Source: Symbiodinium kawagutii
Taxonomy: Eukaryota > Sar > Dinophyceae > Suessiales > Symbiodiniaceae
Assembly (NCBI GenBank): GCA_009767595.1
Contig: VSDK01012280.1
Coordinates: 359,630 to 423,629 of the forward strand
Length of the DNA: 64,000 bases
Reading direction: 5' to 3'
The translations under genes and the position numbers were made by a program. Under the pieces are notes generated by a model, which was not told the DNA's origin, made no database searches, and was given only the letters and a program-made list of their open reading frames with translations. Shown in pieces: positions 1-13,000 of this stretch. The stretch's first letter is position 1. Each line of letters opens with the position of its first letter.

Positions 1-330
1 TTGTAGTACTTTCCCTGGCGGAAGCTCGCGGGAGTAAAATAGTAAAATAGTAAATCTGCAGCCGCCGACATGCCAAAAGTGAACCGCCGACGTGCCAAAA
101 GTGCCGTTCGACGTGCCAAAGCGGACGTTCGAGATATAAAAAAGTAGACTTTGTAGTACTTTGTAGTACCTTGTAGTACTTTGTAGTACCTTGTAGTTCT
201 TTCCCTGGCGGAAGCTCGCGGGAGTAAAATAGTAAAATAGTAAATCTGCAGCCGCCGACATGCCAAAAGTGAACCGCCGACGTGCCAAAAGTGCCGTTCG
301 ACGTGCCAAAGCGGACGTTCGAGATATAAA
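1..330. repeat. Tandem duplication of a 140-bp unit
   Basis: Positions 1-140 recur almost unchanged at 191-330. The 50-bp spacer is made of repeats of the 20-mer ttgtagtactttgtagtacc. Inside each copy a shorter theme (gacgtgccaaaagt and variants) recurs three times, so the structure has nested levels. The left edge is the window edge, so more copies may lie upstream. Confidence 0.9.
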
Positions 331-387
331 GGTTTATATTTCGAAAGTCTCTTTATATTTCCTGGGTTCGTTTTGGCATGTCGGCGG
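252..387. repeat. Inverted repeat, 17-bp arms
   Basis: The segment ccgccgacatgccaaaa at 252-268 (also at 62-78) has its exact reverse complement at 371-387. The arms could form a hairpin with a loop of about 100 bp, or mark the end of a small non-autonomous element whose interior is the tandem unit. Confidence 0.75.
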
Positions 388-469
388 GCCCAGTCCCCCC
401 AATTATTCTGGGGATGTCTCAACTAAGCACCAAACGAAAGGGATGTATCAGACTGTATCAGATACAAAC

Positions 470-1229
470 TATTGGTCCTGGCTGCCCAAGGTTGCCCAGG
501 ATAGATCTGAACTCGTGAGCATTTTTAACGATGAATCAGCCTGCGTCATGGCGAATGGTTTGGAATGGTTGGATTGTCGAGAAATTGTCCGGCAAGCTGG
601 TGCTATGAACCTTGAGGCCAGGTCCCCCCCGCTGGTCGCTGGAGGATGGGCACTTGTGATGGGCAACGAAGACAGAGGCAAGGGAGCTCCTTGGGGCAGC
701 CAGGACATTGACCATGGTGACTTTGAATGGAAACCTTGAGGAACAAGTTCGTTCAGAAGTGTTGGCTCCATTGGCTCCTGCAAGCCCGTTTTTACTGGAG
801 AACATTGGAGAACAATTCCCTGCAGAGCTTTTGATTGGATGCTTCTCATGGGGCTCTCTGGTTTTGTTACGCTCTCACTCGCTCGCTATCGTTAATTTAC
901 CGACAGCAACAACAATCACAACTTTCACACTCACGACAACTAACCCTAGTTCCAGTTTGAGCCATTTTTCTCAAGAGTGGTCAGAAGTTTGCAGAACATG
1001 CCGTGTTGTGAGTTTTGATCCCGATCAGATCAGGTTCCTTTTTTTAAGGGGCGTGGTTCCTCAAGAAGTTCAACTAACCGTGCACCGCCTGAATGCAATT
1101 TCAGATCGCCCGGAAAACGCATCTTATGGTAGTCTTTCGATGCCTTCGGTGCTTGCATGGTCGCTCTGTGCAACAACTACAGCCGTGCATGATCTATCAT
1201 TCCTCCATCATGTACATGACGACCAGTAG
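470..1229 (+). other. Possible decayed coding region, two overlapping frames
   Basis: One + frame is open to 739 and a second overlapping + frame is open from about 708 to 1229. Both have protein-like composition, for example DESACVMANGLEWLDCREIV in the first. The handover between frames at 708-739 looks like a frameshift in an old ORF. I recognise no family. The - strand is also open over 469-849, so the coding strand is not certain and the whole signal may be chance. Confidence 0.2.
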
Positions 1230-1587
1230 CTGGTTGTTATGGACATCATGTAATGTAATTTCCATTGATTTCCTCAAGATTTGGTGATGATTGATTGTAA
1301 CAGAGGGGTTGAACAATGATGAAAAGTGTTGCTGTTGGTGAATTATCAACCTATGAATTTGATTGACAATCAACTACTGCTGGTGAACTAGCACAGAGAA
1401 AGAACCATTATATAATTCCATTCGCATCATCACTAGCATCATCAATAACATCATCACAATATCAACCAACATCAGCCAACTGTTTCTTGGTTTATTTGTG
1501 TTTCTTGTTGCTTTTCCCCGAGCTATATAACGCGAAGGCCTTGCCTCAGATGGGGCCTTGCCTCATTGCTGCACTAGCTCTTCTCAG
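1230..1587. other. Non-coding, CATCA-rich
   Basis: No convincing reading frame. The stretch 1430-1490 is rich in atcatcaccatcaaccaac-like words, as seen upstream of several exons in this window, and ends in a candidate acceptor at 1586-1587 (tctcag|GC). Confidence 0.5.
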
Positions 1588-3167
1588 GCGTTTCCGCTAA
1601 AGTCCTGGGATGTTGTGATGACTTTCTGAGAGTGCCACAGGTGCAGGAGACGGTTGATGGGTGATGATGGTGGATGATGGTTGGTCCGTAGTTTATGATT
1701 ATTGATTGGTAGTTGGTAATGGTTGGTCATGGTTGGTTATCAGTTATCTATAATCTATAGATGTCTATTGTGCTTTAGCGATTCTTATCTAAAGTGATTT
1801 ATGGTTAATTTGTCAGTAAATCATGATGAACAGTAGGCTCTGAAGATACAGTTGACGTTTGGGCAACTGTATAAACCAATTAATCATGATTATAAATACA
1901 ATGATGTAAACTATCATGACGGGACAGGGGATAGAGACTACGAGATGTGGATGCTGAGGCCATGCACGTTGGTACCCGCTTCAAGTGGTTGGACAGCTGG
2001 CACGGAAGGCTCCAGCCTCGCCTGGGTAGCTCTTCAGTGGTGAAACCAGCATTGACCCAACATGACTCAACAACATGTAGATTATTTATCATTATTGTAT
2101 ATCATTATTTAGAATTTATATCTTTAAACTTCGATATACAAGAGAGTATATAAACTCTTATATAGACTATTCTGAACCATGGCCGTTGGCATTTTTTAGC
2201 CATAATCATTAAACCATTACTGTTCGTATTAAGTGGCTTGATCTTGCCACTGATCCTGGCAGCGCCCAATGCTGACTAGTTGAAGCTTTGGGTTGAGGTC
2301 CTGTGGCTTGAGAGGGTCCTTTGCTTGTGGGGCAGCTGGTAACCACATGCAACGGTGGTAACCGCCCCACAAGTTTGCAAGTAGTACTCATTAACAGCGT
2401 TGAACGAGCAACTTGTTTTCAGCCAACCGAGCGTTTCCTTTGCAGGATTGGTTAGGTGATGTTTCGGTAAGAGATGTTGCGAGTACATGCTGAGCAGTGG
2501 CATAGGCATATGCTGCACAACCATTCCATGACTTTCCCTTTGGCACAGGTGAGAGGAGCTTCACTGAATGTGGCGCATGCTGCGACGATATGTATGTACG
2601 AGTGCTTCAGATGCAAATGACGATCGAGCTCTTGTCTTTTTGCAGTTTTTACGCGATCCTTCAGACAAAATCAGAGGAATATTGGACTTCATCCCTAAGA
2701 TGAATAAGTTACCTAACTGCACGGTTTCTCCCAGAGGCTTCGTTAAAAAAGGGAGTACCGGTGTGGCCATGTAGTGATCCTCCAGTTATGACGGGGATTG
2801 AACCTCCCAAGATTCCCAGGTCAATGGTGAAACACAACACATGGAAATCCAGCAAGCAATGCTTATTTGGAGGTGGGTACTTAGTTCCCAGAAGGAGCTA
2901 GGCACATCAAACGTGACAATCTTCACAGGTCAGGAAGGTGTGTCATGAAGCCATGTTTGATGCTTGTGCAGCCTGGGTGGCGAACCAACTCCTCGGCCAT
3001 TTCCGCAGCCACGCCGTGCTCACGCGATGCCGTGGGACACACGGACGCCAGAGGATCAGTGTTTGGTCGGTTCCAGCGAAGCCAATGAAGCCCCGAAGCG
3101 CTGTGGACCCTTGGTCTGGGTCTTGCTTGCCAGCAACCTGCTGTTGCTTGGGCTGAAGGGGCCCTGA
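1588..3167 (+). CDS. Gene 1, partial exon model, unrecognised protein
   Basis: Candidate exon 1588-1640 (acceptor tctcag, donor CACAG|gtgcag) encodes VSAKVLGCCDDFLRVPQ and ends in phase 0. Candidate exon 1959-2025 (acceptor AG|G) starts in phase 0 and encodes AMHVGTRFKWLDSWHGRLQP plus two residues. The intron between them is 318 bp and starts with G/T-rich gatggttggt words. A GC-rich segment at 2972-3167 after ctgtgcag is probably the last exon, but its frame is undecided. One frame follows in phase from 2025. Another ends at 3165-3167 after a hydrophobic stretch CGPLVWVLLASNLLLLGLKG that would be a C-terminal membrane anchor. A coding-like segment at about 2650-2774 may be another exon. I found no start codon and no known domain. 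The order and strand agree with gene 2, which starts 658 bp downstream. Confidence 0.35.
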
Positions 3168-3824
3168 AGGGGGTGGAGAAAACGGTCAAGCCATGGCTTT
3201 AACTTGAGTAGTTATGGACAACATGTTCTGCTAGACGGATCACCCGTCGATAGTATCGTTCCTACATGTCAACAATTTATCATTCGGGGTGGGAGGATGG
3301 TTGCTGGTTCTGCCAACCAAGCCACCACGGTGGTTCTAGCAGGTAGTACATTGGGCATGACCAACTGCCATGGGAATACTTCCACCAGAACCAATGCAAA
3401 ACGGTGATCAGTTTGAAACTACGAAGCTCTTGCTGCGAAACATCGCACGCAAGGGTCTTCCAGGTCTGGACTGGGAACGCCTCATTGACATGTGCCAAGT
3501 GGCGGTTTAATGTTGATCGAGATGCAATGAGATAGGTGACTATTTTGATGGGCTGTTGCTTGGCTTTCTGCGGTCCGTTTTTTGGGATTGTTTCCCATGG
3601 TGCTCGGCCCGTTGCCGATGTTTTGCAGTTCTTATTCATTCTGCAGTCTTTGATGCTAAGAAAGCGTCCCCCTTGCAGATCAACGTCTTCAAGAAGTGTT
3701 GAACATGTTATAAGCGTTTTTGTTCCTGTGCAGTGATATTCGAATTATCGGTTGTTTCACAAGTTTTATGTTGTTTCCACATTGCTACTGTGCCCTACTC
3801 GTAATTGTTGATCTGGCCCAGAGC
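3168..3824. other. Intergenic gap between genes 1 and 2
   Basis: No exon that I can support. A 119-residue open frame on - (3280-3639) has mixed composition and no recognisable domain; I treat it as chance or relic. Just before gene 2, ggcccag|AGC at 3815-3824 is a plausible acceptor for spliced-leader trans-splicing, which is general in dinoflagellates, but nothing here proves it. Confidence 0.4.
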
Positions 3825-5347
3825 ATGTTTCTCACATTGCTCCAGCAAAACTCCCTGAGGCTCCTGAGTTTAGTCCTTTGGATGGCTACACTGGCAGCCC
3901 CGGGCGTGACCAGTGAGCAAGGCAGGGTGCAACCGCGTGAGACATGGCTGCGGGAGCTTTATGATGTGAACTATTTTGATGGATCGGAGAATGCGTCCTA
4001 CTCCAGATTCCCCAAGCAAGCAAAAATCGTCACAACAGAATGCGTCATCGACACAGTTCAAGCTACCGCTTACCTTGGCACGGCGGCCGTCCAAATTTAC
4101 AGGGCAGAGATTTGTCCGAATCCTGTACCCTTGGGGTGTACAGCTCCCGTGGCCCACACTATCACCTCTTTTGCTTGGGTCGCTGCTTTTCTTACCAGTG
4201 CAGCTTCTACCTGCGCCAAATCCTTGCGTCCCTCAGCCTCTTGCACAGCTGCGATTTTGAGAGATCTAGCCACAGCTGGATCCACCATCTATGGCTTTGA
4301 TGAGGATTGCTATCTCACGAATCCAAGGAAATTCAGCTTCCGAGTCTTCCAAAGATGGTGGAAGGACAAGCCCTTTGAGGAAAGGCGTTTGCGCAGCGAG
4401 GCGAAGGATGTGAAGGATGCCAACGTTTCAGCCTACCGGGCCAAGTCCAAGGAGATCGCCGCGAGACTCCGCAACCTGACCGCAGAGCATGGCCGGGCTG
4501 TACTGCCCAACGTGCTCTTGGATGCAGAAACGGCAGGTTTTCCTCGCGATTTGCTGAAACTGCAGACTGTGAAGGCCATAGATAGAAAGCACAAGTACAA
4601 AACTGAGCGCAACTTTGCCCTGGCCAGTTGCGTTTTCGACAGCGTCCAAGCCACAACTTGGATCATGCGAGCCCTTTTGTCCATTGAGTCAGCTTCAAGG
4701 AGCTGTCCGGATCCAAGGGAATGTGCCATCGACATTTTGTATGCATCTTGTCGGAAGATGTCGGAAGTTCAGTGCTATTGGCTTAAAAGGCAGTTGCAAA
4801 CGATAGCCTTTCTAGCTAGGATTAAGTCCATCAGATCAATGGAAATGCCATCCAAGCAAATCGTTGAGATCATGAAAGGTACTGCCCTGTTCATCCGTGC
4901 AGCATGTGAGTCGCAAGTTGGATGCAAACAGGATAACCAGGTGGCATGCCCGCGGATTGTTTTCTATAGACATCGATCAATGATATAGACGTGTATCTGT
5001 ATATGTCACAAATCCGCCCAGGAATAACTTCATTTCTAGTAAAGCGGTAGTTGCCAAATCCACCAGTCTTGAGTTTTTTCCAGCTGACTTTGCGGTTGAA
5101 GCATGTGAAAGGCCGCGATGTTTGGGGAAGTCCAGGGCAATAGCGCTGCCAGGTACTTGGGTCTTTCTCCTATGCTGCGATGACCTTGTCTTTAGCCTTT
5201 GTTGACTGCCCCGAGCATGGCAAGCGGGAGGCTCTTTGCGGTGCGGATATTTCTGATGTGCTGGGATCCATGGCCATTTTTGTTGGCGCGGTCTTGGAGG
5301 CTTCCTCGTATTGCGACTTAAAATTCAGACCTCCCATCAACCGATGA
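3825..5347 (+). CDS. Gene 2: secreted Cys/Ala-rich repeat protein, two exons
   Basis: Exon 1 is 3825-4940 and exon 2 is 5153-5347. The intron is 212 bp, GT-AG with the AG|G acceptor, and both edges are in phase 0. The protein is 436 residues. I chose the ATG at 3825 because it opens a signal peptide: hydrophobic LRLLSLVLWMATLAAPGVTS at about residues 11-30. Upstream codons in the same frame look non-coding. The mature part has repeated modules bounded by cysteines 23 or 24 residues apart: C73-C97, C105-C130, C269-C294, C367 to a Cys in exon 2, and a last one in exon 2. They are often linked by short CP..C stretches such as CPNPVPLGC. A basic linker at about 170-265 separates two groups. Joining the exons restores a C-x2-D-x3-4-VLGS start like the following module, which supports the splice. 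Secretion and disulphide bonding are inferences; the function is unknown. Gene 7 encodes the same modules. Confidence 0.72.
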
Positions 5348-7092
5348 CAAGTGGAAATTCGTGCAAGTTGTCACCTCTTTTTTACTTCCAAATGGAAGTT
5401 GGCGCAACCCATTTTGAGCCCAATATAATTGATCGAGGTGCAGTGAGTGTAAGACATGTTTATACTTGTGTTTGACATTCCCAATTCAAAAAAGTATTGC
5501 TGTGCGTATCACATTGGTGTTGGCTTTTGCGTCGCAACCAAACTGCATAATTAACTATATCATATGTTGGTTAGGCCCATGATTGGGATTTGGACCACAC
5601 CGATTTCTGTGTCTGAAGTCGATCCAATGCAGACTTTTTTGCTTGAACGCTTCTGCAAGTCCCTTAATCACGCTACAGCAGAACAGAACATCGGCGTGAT
5701 TCAGTGCCAGATATTTGCTCGCATGGGTTGACCAATGAAGGTTCATTGTGATGCCCCTCAAGTGGGCACAAGGTGTCGGCATGTTTCGATATATTTCGAA
5801 CAACTGCCGTAGGACCATCAAACTATTTGATGTTTTTATTGAAGTAGCACTCTCGGGTGAAACAGAAGGCGTGCCACCGCAATTCTTCATGCATTTGCAC
5901 GCTGTTTCATCAAGCGGTGAGAATTTCCATCCAGTTTCGAAGCACAACCTGGAGGATTTTGCAATTTTTATCTAGAATGGCCAGAGAGAGCCATAAAGCG
6001 TGTCCACGCATGGTTTGAACCCAGTGAGGCTTGAAATGATGAATCTGGGTTTTCCTTCAGGTTTCTTGCGACTCAATTCATGAAGCCCCCATATCCTCGT
6101 CCAACCTGATGTTTTTTCCAAACCGTGGACCAGCATCTCACTCAGCAAGTCACCTCTTCCAGGTGACTGGGACACAGTCACTTGTTGTGTGAGACCAATT
6201 TCCGCATGGGAAAAGCAGTGCATAATTTCCGCTCGCTGCGCAGCTGGCCGTTGCGGTGGTTTTTGCTCAGCCAAGGCTTGGGGTCTCCGTTGTTGTGAAT
6301 CACGTTTTTTTTGAATTGTCACAGGCTTGAACGAGATAGAGAATGGATGAGAATGGATGAGAATGGAATGTCATACCAGGACCAAGCAACGAATCAATGC
6401 TGGCCATTGGTGGAAATTGTTATTTCCAAGATCAATGGCTGCATCCCCATGATGCCCTTACCTCTGTGTTTTTTGACACACGCACATCCATATTTGCTCA
6501 CATACCTATGGAACCTTACGCGCATTTATGCCAACTTTGTTCAAACACATGTTTTTAGGTTGAATTACGAACACCTACATGCAAAATATCACCGCACTCA
6601 CTAAAAAATAGCAAAGGCTATTTTGGACACTGCTCAGTCGATGAAGCCAATTACCATCAGTGTGATGACACTTGGAGATTTGTTGAGAGTTTCATCCTCT
6701 GGTAGTGACGGTGTTTGGCAGCATGGAAGGCTGCTTAGTTGCCGGTAGTGGCTAGTTATGAAGCAGTGGCTGCTGGTTAGTGGCTGTTTAAACAGGCTGT
6801 TTAGGATCCAAGCAAAAAGGAGGTGCTGTGAAATTTCCCGCCGAGGCTTGGTCGTGCCCAAGCCCGATCAAAAGGTTTGCGAAGTGCTCTGGTGCCGGCT
6901 CAGGTGTGGAGATTGGTTCAATAAGACTAGTTCATATTGACTGTCTTTAGATGTAGCTACTTGTAATGTGTTATACTGGTTTCGGCCCAGAACGGTCGTT
7001 CATACTGCTAGTCATGGAGAATCCATTGATATATTTTTTCGATGAAATTGAATCATCATCAATTGGTTTGATGAAGTGACCAGTAGTGACAG
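5348..7092. other. Intergenic, no supported gene
   Basis: Two adjacent open frames on the - strand (5555-5947 and 5972-6322, 130 and 116 residues) could be one broken old ORF, but I recognise no motif and + frames are open too. A 10-bp tandem repeat (gagaatggat, about three copies) lies at 6340-6370. The rest is A/T-rich unique sequence. Confidence 0.35.
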
Positions 7093-10000
7093 GTCAAAGC
7101 TTGCCTCCGAAAGCCTCAAAACAACGGTTGGTGGCCGGATCTCGGGTCGCTGCGAACTCCTGAGTCAATATGGCGAGCTGGGTCAAGCAGTTCATTAACC
7201 AACTTATATCTGGGGGATAATAACAACGTACCAACCATTTCATATAGAAAACAGGCTGCTTAGTAATAGGGGAACCAGGGGTACAGGGTGAACTGACCCA
7301 TAGCCATATTAGCCATCATGTTTTTTTGTGGACAAAGAGCCGGCAAAATCATGGGGGATGGTTACCGATGGTACACCGGGGGGACAGGGTATTGCTCTGT
7401 TCATGTGTGCGTTACGAGAAGTGAACACAAACAATTCGAATGTGTAAGGGATAGTTTACTTATACTGTAAATGATGTCGAGGACAATTCATGATGGGGAC
7501 CATGACTTATGATGATGTTTAGAATATGTAAGTTTGATTCTTTTGACCTTTTGCCGATCATGAACCATCATGAACCCTAATTGCCGTGCAGCTTTCAACT
7601 GGGGAAAGTATGACCGACGCAGCTTGGGGGGGCGGCCTCGGCCCTCCCATGGTCTCATTCTTGATGCGGCCGATTCCTTTGCGAAGGCTTATGGCATTGG
7701 AGTTTGAGAGCGGCAATTACCCGTAAAGAAGCAGGCCCTAGTCATTGCTGTTTTTTAGTCTCAGACTAGTGGGGACGGCATGACCCTTTATGGCAACAAA
7801 ATCCCAGGTAATGTGAAGGTCAAGACCAATTGAGAGACTCGACGGTTGGTCATTTTGTGGTCTTGTGATCCAACCAATCAAACCCAGAACTGAATACCAA
7901 CAGTCCTGTGCAGACTCTTGAAGTGACCCAGGGCGTTCGTGGGGGTTCAAAGTTTACTCCTTTTACTCCTTGCATTTGGATCGCCATGGAGTTGCGATGA
8001 GCCAAGTATGGCAAGTGGTAGCAGCCCAAGGCCAGGGTGGGGACGGAGCAAGGTGCACATGGATGATTTTAAATGGGGAGGGGTGATGGACGGTGATGGC
8101 GATGTATATCAATGACGAAGTTTGGAGTTCAGAGCGTCGTACGTTTGAAGTTCTGTGTCTAGAGGTGTGGGGTAGTTAGTTGCTCTTCTGTTTGGAGCTG
8201 TTAGAGCCAATGTGAAAAGTTGTTGTGCCAGCGGAAGCAGGTATTGCAAGATGTCTAAAGAGAGATGTGGGTCTAAAGAGAGATGTGGGTATAGCTATGT
8301 GTAGCTCCAATATGCTCCAATTGTATGATTGCCCTGCCCACCTTGAGTAGGAAACCTGCCGGTCTTGCAGCATTGCCCGCCAGCAGCCAGGTGGCGTGCA
8401 GGTTCGAGAAGGCCCAGAGATTGAGAGCAAAGAATTTGACACTTGAACCGCAAAAAGAAGCATGGTTGATCGGTGGGTTTAAAAGACAAAAATCAACACG
8501 ACATTTGTGAGTGGCAGACCTGACTACCTGCCCTTCATGCAACGCATCTCTTTGCATACAAGTGCATATAACTGAAGGGAGGACATGTGGTCATGTTTCA
8601 GAAAAATCAGGGTAGCAAAATGTAGTGAATAAATGCAAGTTTGTGGTACAAGTTGCCACTTGCTGGGAGTGTAAGTGACTGGTGAAAAGAATCGCTGAAG
8701 CACCAACATGCCCGAATAATTACATGTGTGCGGTTGTTTGGATGGATTTTTGGCTGTCTGCATTATTTTGCAGATTTTTTTGCCAGATACCTGATAGATT
8801 TATATCTACTGGTCTCAGATGACTCGGGAATTGTGGGACATGCCCCCCCCGATCATTTATTTCCATGTCATGTGTTGAAGAGAAGAATGGCGTGGAAACT
8901 AATTCTTCTCATGTCATGTGCTCAATTAGGATGATTTGCTATGCTCAAGATCCTTTTCTTGGGGTCACAATTCCACCAAGCATATGAGGGAAGAATTGTT
9001 GATTCCAATGCTCTGCTATTCACATGTCATATGCCTAAATTCACGAGGTTGTCCAGGGAATCCTGGCAACCATAATTTTGCAAATATTGGCGCACTTGGA
9101 CTCATGTGTCCAATTTCCAGGTATGTTGACTTGGTCTCATGTCATGTTCCCAAACCCTGTTCAAAAAAAGGACCACTTGGTCTCATGTCATCTGCCACTA
9201 GTATATCCAAGCAAGTGTAAATAGTATCAATGCAGGTTTGTGGACGTGTGTGCACCGTGTGCACTATTTGCATGCCTCCCTACGGAGACTGTTATTGCAC
9301 ATGTTTTACAGAGCTTCTCCAGCTCGTGCGGTCAGGACGGTTCATATGCTGAGTAGGAAAGACCATGTTCCGAGGGGCTATGGGGCACTTAAGGCAAGGG
9401 GTTCCCATCTTGCTGGTAATGGAGGTGTGACCAAGATTGCCTCGGAAACACAAATTGCTTTGTATACAATGCATTACAATGCAGCTTTGTTGATTTGATG
9501 ACCGCTAGGGTGTTTTGTGGACATCTTGGAAACATGCGACCAAGGTTGCAATATGGCAAGGGGTATTTCATTTCTTGCTGGTTTCAAGATGTGAGCAGGG
9601 AGGAGGGAGGCAACGAAGCGAGGTTTGTTCACTCTTTAGAGGGCGAATTGGACAAGAGAGCAGCCATGATACAACATTGAATGTCTACAAGCAGATGCAT
9701 CAGTTACATCAGCTAAATCACATTTCCCCAACCTGTTAACGATAATTCTTGGACAATTCAGTCCGCCCTCATCAGCGCCAGAGAAATGATGCCAAACCGC
9801 GCGGCCATGTCTTACATGTCCCTGCCCAGAGACTGGCTTGTCACTAAGATTGTTCTGGGGTTTTGTGTCCAACAAATGCGTCCAAAAACAGCTGTTGGTC
9901 TACCAAGTTCTTGAATATATGGTTGTATGGCTTGGCGCCCTCCCACAGATACATTGACTTTGGGTATTCCGGATCCACCTAGACTAGACGTCCCAGCAGT

Positions 10001-13000
10001 AAACAGTCGTCCAATGTGATTCCCTGATTCAGATTTGTTTATGCTCGGTCCCTGATCCGGGAGCCGGGTAATAACATATTCAGCAACAGTGAACTACAGT
10101 CCTTGATACCATGGTTGACATGCATCTACTTTGTTCACATCAATGCGACAACATTCGCATGTACGAACGCCTAAGCGTAAGCAATTGGTGCTTGTGGCGT
10201 CTCCATGTGTTAGGGCCCAGTCAGGTTGGCTCATTGCGCTCAGGACGCGAAGCTGTCGTCAGACTCTTTCGTGGAGGAATTGGAGATTGCCAATGAGCAA
10301 CCTGGCGGCGATTTGCCATTGGGATCAATACAAGAACGGAAGCCATCCATGAATCTATTTTTTCCACCCATTAACCATCACTCAACCTCCATCAACCATC
10401 ATTTAACCATCATCCAACCATCACTCAAGCACCATCCAACCATCATTCTACAGTTCGCCGCTGTGTTTTCACAAGGGCTAGAGAACAATATGCGGATGAG
10501 TTTCTGGGAGGTGACCCCAATCGCACCATGTGGAGAAACATGTCGCCACGAAACAAGCATCCTGAGTCAATTGGATTCAACATGGTCAATGGAGGTTTAG
10601 ACTTTAGTGATGGCTAGTGGATGGTTGATAGATGGTTCGAAGTTGTGAATTCCTCAGGGCTGCCTGGAATCCTTGAAATTATTGACGGCAGCGTCATCAA
10701 TGTCTCAATTTCGAGCAATGGGGAGAAACTGATGCAACTACGGAATACGCTGGGGTCATTTGGATCAGTCTACCCGGCTACCCGTGGAATGGTGTCATTG
10801 TTGCTTGACGGAAAGTGTCCGGACCGTTGTTTGGCAGCGGGAGGTGCAAAGTGCGAATTCTTAAGAGCTCTTGCTGGATTTTTAATGCTGCCCCAGTTGA
10901 ATTGACCTGCACACATGCCGCGTGAGGGCTAGTTGTAGGCTTGAGCCATACATTGGCTTTCCGGAAGATGAAAGGTGAATTTTGGCAAAGTGGTAGCACT
11001 GCCCAGGTTGTTGAACATGGTTCATCATGATTATGGAGAGTACAATGTACCCTTCACACCATTAGGATCATCAGGACGCATCATCAATGAAGCATGACCT
11101 AACCATCACCTAACCACTACTAATTTGTTTCCATTGATTTCCTCCCCTTACTTAACCTTTCTCATGTTTCAATATTCATTCCGCTCGGAAATTCAGCTCC
11201 CATCGAGGTGTCTTCGGTACAACCTCCTTGCAGGCGTAGGTCCCAAGAGCGGCTGGGCCCGACGTCGCAGGGCCGTCTTACGTTTTCGATCTATGCTTTC
11301 CTCTGTCTCAGAAACTGCTAGGGCAACTCTGCGGATCCTTGTGGGCCTTGTTGAACAGCTGAAAGATGGTTTGTTCGTGCCAACAGCTACCCATGTTTCG
11401 GTGAGTCTGACATGGAGCATTTGGTGTTTCTACGTAATACATCTTTATTTTGACATGGTCAGCAGTAAGCATACTCCAGCAATAAAAAAACAAAGAACCA
11501 AAAGAATCTGCAAGCTACGGCAAGCTCATGACCCAAGCAAGTGATTTGGTACCCCGAAGCAGTGAGCTAACCTTGGTGGCGCTAAAAATCAAAAGAGGTA
11601 TGCAGGTAAACCAGCTTTTCCCATGGCATATTTTCCACGCAACTGAGCGGTGAGTTGACGGGAGTGTCACATTCCATGGTTTAAACCATCACCTTTTACA
11701 CGTTTAGCCAGTGCAATCCGAAGGCTACACCATCTTAATGTGTGAATGATGGAGGAATCAAGGAAATGGAAATCCAGACACCCATCTATACTTTTGTTGG
11801 TCTCTAACCCTTGTACATTAGCCATCACTAATCATTCTTAACAAGCATCGCAGCATCGCAGCTACAAACAAAAATCACCAGCATGTATAATAATATCAAC
11901 CAGCATCACAGCTTAAAACAAAAGCATCCACTAAGGTCAACCTGAAACTCGCCGATGAAGAGCTGCCTGGCGCCCCAATGGGTGATGGGTCCGTCATGGG
12001 TCGGTCATGGGTCCGTGGTGGGTCGATCCCGGCCAGCGGCAGACCAGCGAAAGAGGAATGGTGGTTAACCTTAATTCATGATAGCATATCAGCTAATTAT
12101 TAGTTGAATTAATAGGCTTAATAGTAGTGAATTATTAACCATGAATTCATAGGTTAATGGTTCATGACGGGTAGTTTGCTCAATTCATAGATAGTTAACC
12201 AGCCCATGTCAATGAACCTCAGCCAAAAGTTAATTGTGGTTCCTTACCGCTTAATCATTAATCCTCGCTAATGATATAGGTTAAGCAGCCAATGTATAAA
12301 TGCTGAATGGCAGTCAGATTAATGGGCTGTAGTTACCTGTTGCTGGTGAGAGCATGCTTGACAAATCATGGCTAATGGTACATGCCGATGGGTGATTGTT
12401 GATAACAATTATGAATGATGGGAATGATGGCGAATCGATGGCACATGATGGCAAATGATGGTTTAAGTAAGTCGCAGTGTGCTATGGAACGGCTGGTTGC
12501 CGAGTAGGACATTTGGACGAGGGTGATGTGCGGAATGCATTGGTTCGTTGGTCGCAGACTTGCTGTTGCCGAAATCATGGATGCCCCCATGGTGGTTGCT
12601 CAAAATAGGGGACCGCCCAAAAATGACGGGTTTATTGTTTTAAAACCACCTATAGTGGATGATTTCGGGGCACCCCTATTTTCAGAAACCGCTACTCCTT
12701 GGTGATCTTCCAACTCCCCAAACGGCGTCTCCACAATACCACCAAATCACTGAGACATACGGTGCGTTTCAACTCAGGGTTTTCACTACTGCCTGGATGG
12801 ACATTACAGGCATTGCCGTAAGTTCGAGAGTTGGCATACCCGATCATATCTCCCACTGCTGCATTGTAAGTCATGCATATGCGTGGATTATTAGAAGTCA
12901 TGGCTTGCGAAGTGGCATACCCAATGTTATCCAGTAACATCGATGTAACATCCGCAAAGCACCGGTCATGGAGTAGTTCAGCATTCGGCTGCCATGTGGG

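Noticed and set aside
5555-6322. Two - strand ORFs as a gene opposite to the others
   Set aside because: No motif, no splice or start evidence, and + frames are open in the same place.
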